Assembly: GCF_020382885.2 (NCBI RefSeq)
Contig: NC_058511.1
Location: 804,501 to 868,500 of the forward strand
DNA from: Scatophagus argus
Lineage: Eukaryota > Chordata > Actinopteri > Scatophagidae
DNA: 64,000 bases
Direction of reading: 5' to 3'
In this document: positions 61,201 through 64,000 of the stretch, one piece after another
Position numbering within the stretch: the first letter of the stretch is position 1
Layout: each line of letters begins with the position of its first letter
The notes under the pieces: model-generated
What the model saw: only the letters and a program-made list of their open reading frames with translations
The model's database searches: none
Told to the model about the DNA's origin: nothing
Position numbers and translations under genes: made by a program

Positions 61201-64000
61201 AATGACTCCCCCACCTCCTGTCCTCACCTCCTGTCCTCACCTCCTGTCCTCCTCTGCTCTGCTCCTTTTTTAACCTCCCTCGTCCCCCGTCTTCCCCCCA
61301 GCATGACGCCTCCTCTGTGTCCTGCTGCTGTTTCATCCTTAATTGGTTTTCATTTCCATCCTCCTCTTCCTCCTGTGCGTGTGTAGATGATCTTTGATTT
61401 GAAACAGCCAATCACAATGCAGTCTGTGTCCCAGGTAGAAACTGTGATGGGGTCTTGATTCTTGTTGCGTTCAGGTGCTGGAGATAAGGTCTGATTTCTA
61501 AGGCAGTTGTTTTCTTTCGCTCTTTTGGTTTTGTTTAAATGTTCATTATGTGATCAAAACGTGCAGTTTGTTTCTTCACTGATGAACTGTTTATCTGATT
61601 TATTTTCCAATTTTCTGGTCATTTCTTCCCTTTAATGAATCACATTTATTTGTGCAAATAAATAAACCAAACCGAGGATCAAAACTAGTTTTAATTTAAC
61701 TTTCAGCTGGACAGACTACAGAGGCTCGACTGTGTGTCCAATCAGAGGGAGGCGCCGCCCCCTGCAGGTCGTCCTGCAGCTGCGAAGGTGCGTTCACTGA
61801 CTGCATGCTGCTACTGCATCTTCATTCATCTCACTGGAAGTTTCTGCAAAGCGCTTGTCTTTATCAGCAGTAATGATGATCGACTAGCAAGAAGCAAATG
61901 AATAAAACAGACGTTTTGAAAGAAAATACCAATAAATTCACCAATAAATTCTTGGGTAATCCGGGTTTAATCTGATCAGAGCTGCAACAATATGTCAATT
62001 AATCAGTCAAAGAGAATTAATGTTCAGATATTTACTTTAATCGTTTCAGTGATTTTTTTCAAGCACGAACAACAAAATTCTTTTGGTTTCGGCTTCTGAG
62101 ATGTGATTTCCGTGCTTGTTTTCATCATATGTACGAGAAAATTGTGATGGACGTTTTATAGACAAACTGATTAGTAGAGACGATAATCCACAGATCAATC
62201 AGTAATGTGCAGATGAATCAATAATCTACAGATGAGCCAATAATCGCCGTGTCTCCTGTCGTCTCTGTTGCTCAGGTGAGCGACGAGCTGCAGCCTTCAG
62301 ACGTCCACGTTTTCACTGTCGACATCAGCCGAGCCGACACTGCGAAAGACTTTGGTGAGAAAATAGTCCCACACATCACTTCACAGCTGACGTCTCAGGG
62401 AACCTAAACGGGTTCCTCACGGGGTTCGGAGGAGCCGTGGCCTAGAGGTTGGAGAAGCGGCTTGTGATCGTGATTTGATTCCCCCACCAGACGGGCAGGA
62501 AAAATTTGGGTGTGGTGGAGTGATTAATGCAATAAAACGCTCCCCCCCCCCTCCATTAGCCGGCTGATGTGCCCTTGAGCAAGGCACTTAACCCCCCAAT
62601 ATGCTCCCCGGGCGCTTGATGCTGCCCACTGCTCCTGTGTGTGTTTCACTGCATGTAATTTGCCGGGTGTTGCATGTGTGTGTTCAACTAAGGATGGGAT
62701 AAATGCAGAAGACGAATTCAGTGTGTGTATGTAAACATATATATACTGTCAATAAAGTGATTCTTCTTCTTCTTCATGATCTGAGAATGTTTTCACAAAA
62801 TCCAGCCAGCAGACGAATGAAAGCTGCCTGATGTTTGAAACGCGATGTGCCGACGTGTTCGGGTCAAACCAATCACAAGCTTTTCTTGGTTTGCAGGTTT
62901 CGCTGTGACGGGTCACGTGGACGGAGCGGGAACAAGCCACGTCTACGTCAGCGAAGTCGACCCGCTGGGACCGTCGGCACGAGAAGGTTCGGCTTCTGTT
63001 TCTGTTTAACTGCCGCTTCACGTCAACCGCCGTCACTCGGCCTCGACGCAAACAGATGGATCTGATTGGTCGATTAGAACGTCCCAGATCAGCAGGCAGC
63101 ACCAAACATATCAGTGCAGCATTCACAGGGTGGGGTGATGTGGTCTCGACTGATGAACCTCAGCAGGACGATGGAGACTCTGCAGTTTGTTGTAGCTGTT
63201 TAAACGTAGAGAACTTCTGAACAGCAGCTGGAGAGCTGAAGCTAAATATTTTGTTCGATACGTTTGATGGACTTGTTAAAATCATTTGACCTTCTCGTGT
63301 TCCCATCAGGCCTCAGGGCTGGAGACGAGGTCCTGGCTGTGAACGGGGCCACGGTGTCCGGTCTGGACCTGGACCTGATGCAGAGTCTCTTCAGCCACCA
63401 GAAGCTCCGGCTGCTGATCAGGAGAGACGAGTCCCCTGACGCCATCTGGGCCGACCCCTGCCAGGCCCCGGCCCCTCCGGACCTCCAGACCTGGACCAGC
63501 ACTGATTCAGGTCTGTAAACACAAGTTTACTGAATTAAGAACAGAAGTAATTTTTGATTTTGAGAGCAGACAGGAAATACTGAGAGGTTCATGATGTGGA
63601 CTCCCTCAGAAACGAGCCTTTAATAGGAGAACTTCAGTTCCCCTGCAGGCCTGAAGGCAACTGCAGCTCCCAGAGGAGCTGTCACATTTAAATTAAAGGC
63701 TTTTATTGTGAAGGTCAGTCAGAACAGCAGCAGAGATGCTTTTGTTCTGGGAAAACTGCCTGCAGAACTGAACTGAAGGGAAAGAAACACGTGCACCAGT
63801 TTTTTACTGGATGAATGAGACCTTTGGCTGAATCCAGAACATCTTTATGTTCATGGAAGTTTGAAAGAGAAGGAACCAGCAAAACATATTTAGAACCCGA
63901 TCTTCATTTTCACAGGTTCTTCCTTTCCAGATGGGATTCAGCTTCCTGTTTTTGATGGGGTTTCATTGAAGCCGTCTGAGGACGTCGAGCTGCAGAAACA
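52261..64000 (+). CDS. tiam2: TIAM2-like Rac guanine nucleotide exchange factor, N-terminal part
   Basis: Exons: 52255-53442 (ATG 52261), 54066-54558, 55191-55366, 56926-57150, 58873-59058, 59140-59280, 61387-61434, 61707-61787, 62276-62354, 62897-62986, 63310-63510 and 63916 past the window end. All phases agree (about 996 residues shown). TIAM proteins activate Rac at the membrane. MGNTDSS fits N-myristoylation (Gly2, Ser6). GSSLSSDGSWYDSPWG and RRLSDWTGSLSRKKRR match TIAM2 closely. The PH domain is at about 524-640 (RAGWLTFK, RKWRHYWVTLKG, SIVQAVPEHPKKE, LENWVTAIHS). The coiled-coil/Ex region (KIDMDGKMKKMAELQLSVI, IQQWEQNLEKLNLDLFRLRC, ELPNPKSLL) reaches about 754. The PDZ domain is at about 855-940 (DFGFAVTGHVD, GLRAGDEVLAVNGATVSGLD). 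A Glu-rich run lies at about 485-510. The Ras-binding domain expected between CC-Ex and PDZ was not found. The DH-PH catalytic part is beyond the window. Paralogue a or b is unresolved. Confidence 0.92.
54337..54390 (+). repeat. GAG-repeat coding tract (poly-Glu) in tiam2
   Basis: GAG triplets in frame encode an acidic run of about 12 Glu broken by one Gln (EEEEEEQEEEEEE). Human TIAM2 has no such run here as far as I recall. Slippage-prone, so length variation is likely. Confidence 0.85.
56206..56243. repeat. (GGA)n microsatellite in a tiam2 intron
   Basis: About twelve uninterrupted GGA/GAG triplets. Confidence 0.95.
57151..58872 (+). other. tiam2 intron with G-rich tract
   Basis: It is a GT-AG intron between the two coiled-coil/Ex exons (56926-57150 and 58873-59058). 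It holds a strongly G-rich minisatellite-like stretch at 58320-58435 and no other recognisable element. Confidence 0.75.
58320..58435 (+). repeat. G-rich imperfect minisatellite
   Basis: Repeating G-runs (for example gaggggagagggggaggacg, seen twice in variant form) could fold into G-quadruplexes on the coding strand of tiam2 pre-mRNA. Confidence 0.7.
59281..61386 (+). other. tiam2 intron, no Ras-binding-domain exon seen
   Basis: This 2.1-kb gap separates the post-CC-Ex exon from the short 16-codon exon MIFDLKQPITMQSVSQ. I searched all forward frames by eye for segments resembling the TIAM Ras-binding domain and found none. An open, Cys-containing stretch at 60161-60280 does not resemble it. 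Confidence 0.55.
61210..61256. repeat. Triple 13-bp tandem repeat (cacctcctgtcct)
   Basis: Three successive copies lie in a pyrimidine-rich stretch upstream of the 61387 exon. They could act as an extended polypyrimidine tract for that splice acceptor. Confidence 0.85.
62428..62775 (+). mobile_element. tRNA-derived SINE, copy 3 (near full length)
   Basis: It has an A-box-like 'gtggcctagaggttgg', a degraded B box (tgatttgattccc), the body block 'gtggtggagtgattaatgca', 'gcccttgagcaaggcactta', 'cccactgctcctgtgtgtgt' and a terminal aataaag with (TTC)n tail. This is the most complete of the three copies. It lies in the intron between the two PDZ exons of tiam2. Confidence 0.85.

Overview
The window looks like nuclear DNA of a teleost fish, probably a percomorph. 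Genes are split into short exons with GT-AG introns, (GT)n microsatellites are frequent, tRNA-derived SINEs and decayed LINEs lie between genes, and the proteins match vertebrate families. I assembled four multi-exon genes by tracking exon phase; all joins keep one reading frame.

Layout. 1-11.7 kb: gene-poor, with a LINE relic (about 6.6-8.26 kb), a SINE (8.63-8.92 kb) and one unexplained hydrophobic ORF (10815-11129). 11759-22531 (+): an endothelin precursor in four coding exons, about 147 residues, with an unusually divergent mature peptide. 22.5-26.9 kb: intergenic with dispersed repeats. 27003-28612 (-): a five-exon secreted C-type-lectin-like protein. 30155 to about 35980 (+): a ten-exon gene fusing an N-terminal THAP zinc finger to an E2F DNA-binding/dimerisation core, best read as the fish e2f6 form; one intron has AT-AC (minor, U12-type) splice signals. 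36-51.4 kb: a long stretch without convincing genes, with SINE and repeat copies. 51.4 kb to the window end (+): the 5' part of a tiam2 Rac exchange factor (myristoylation-type N terminus, PH, coiled-coil/Ex and PDZ), running off the window before the catalytic DH domain.

The genes are functionally unrelated neighbours: a secreted signalling peptide, a secreted lectin-fold protein, a transcriptional repressor and a membrane-linked Rac activator. The endothelin and lectin genes converge; the lectin and e2f6 genes are head to head about 1.5 kb apart.

Most notable: (1) the tiam2 exon chain passes from the CC-Ex exons to the PDZ exons without a recognisable Ras-binding domain; (2) a U12 AT-AC intron in the THAP-E2F gene with 5' splice site, branch site and frame all consistent; (3) the THAP-E2F fusion itself; (4) an endothelin with Gly at mature position 18, where human endothelins have Asp; (5) a tiny 25-bp LINE-tail insertion flanked by a perfect 14-bp target-site duplication. 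I saw no CRISPR, operon or prokaryotic-type system. All family assignments come from recall and reading, with no search run.
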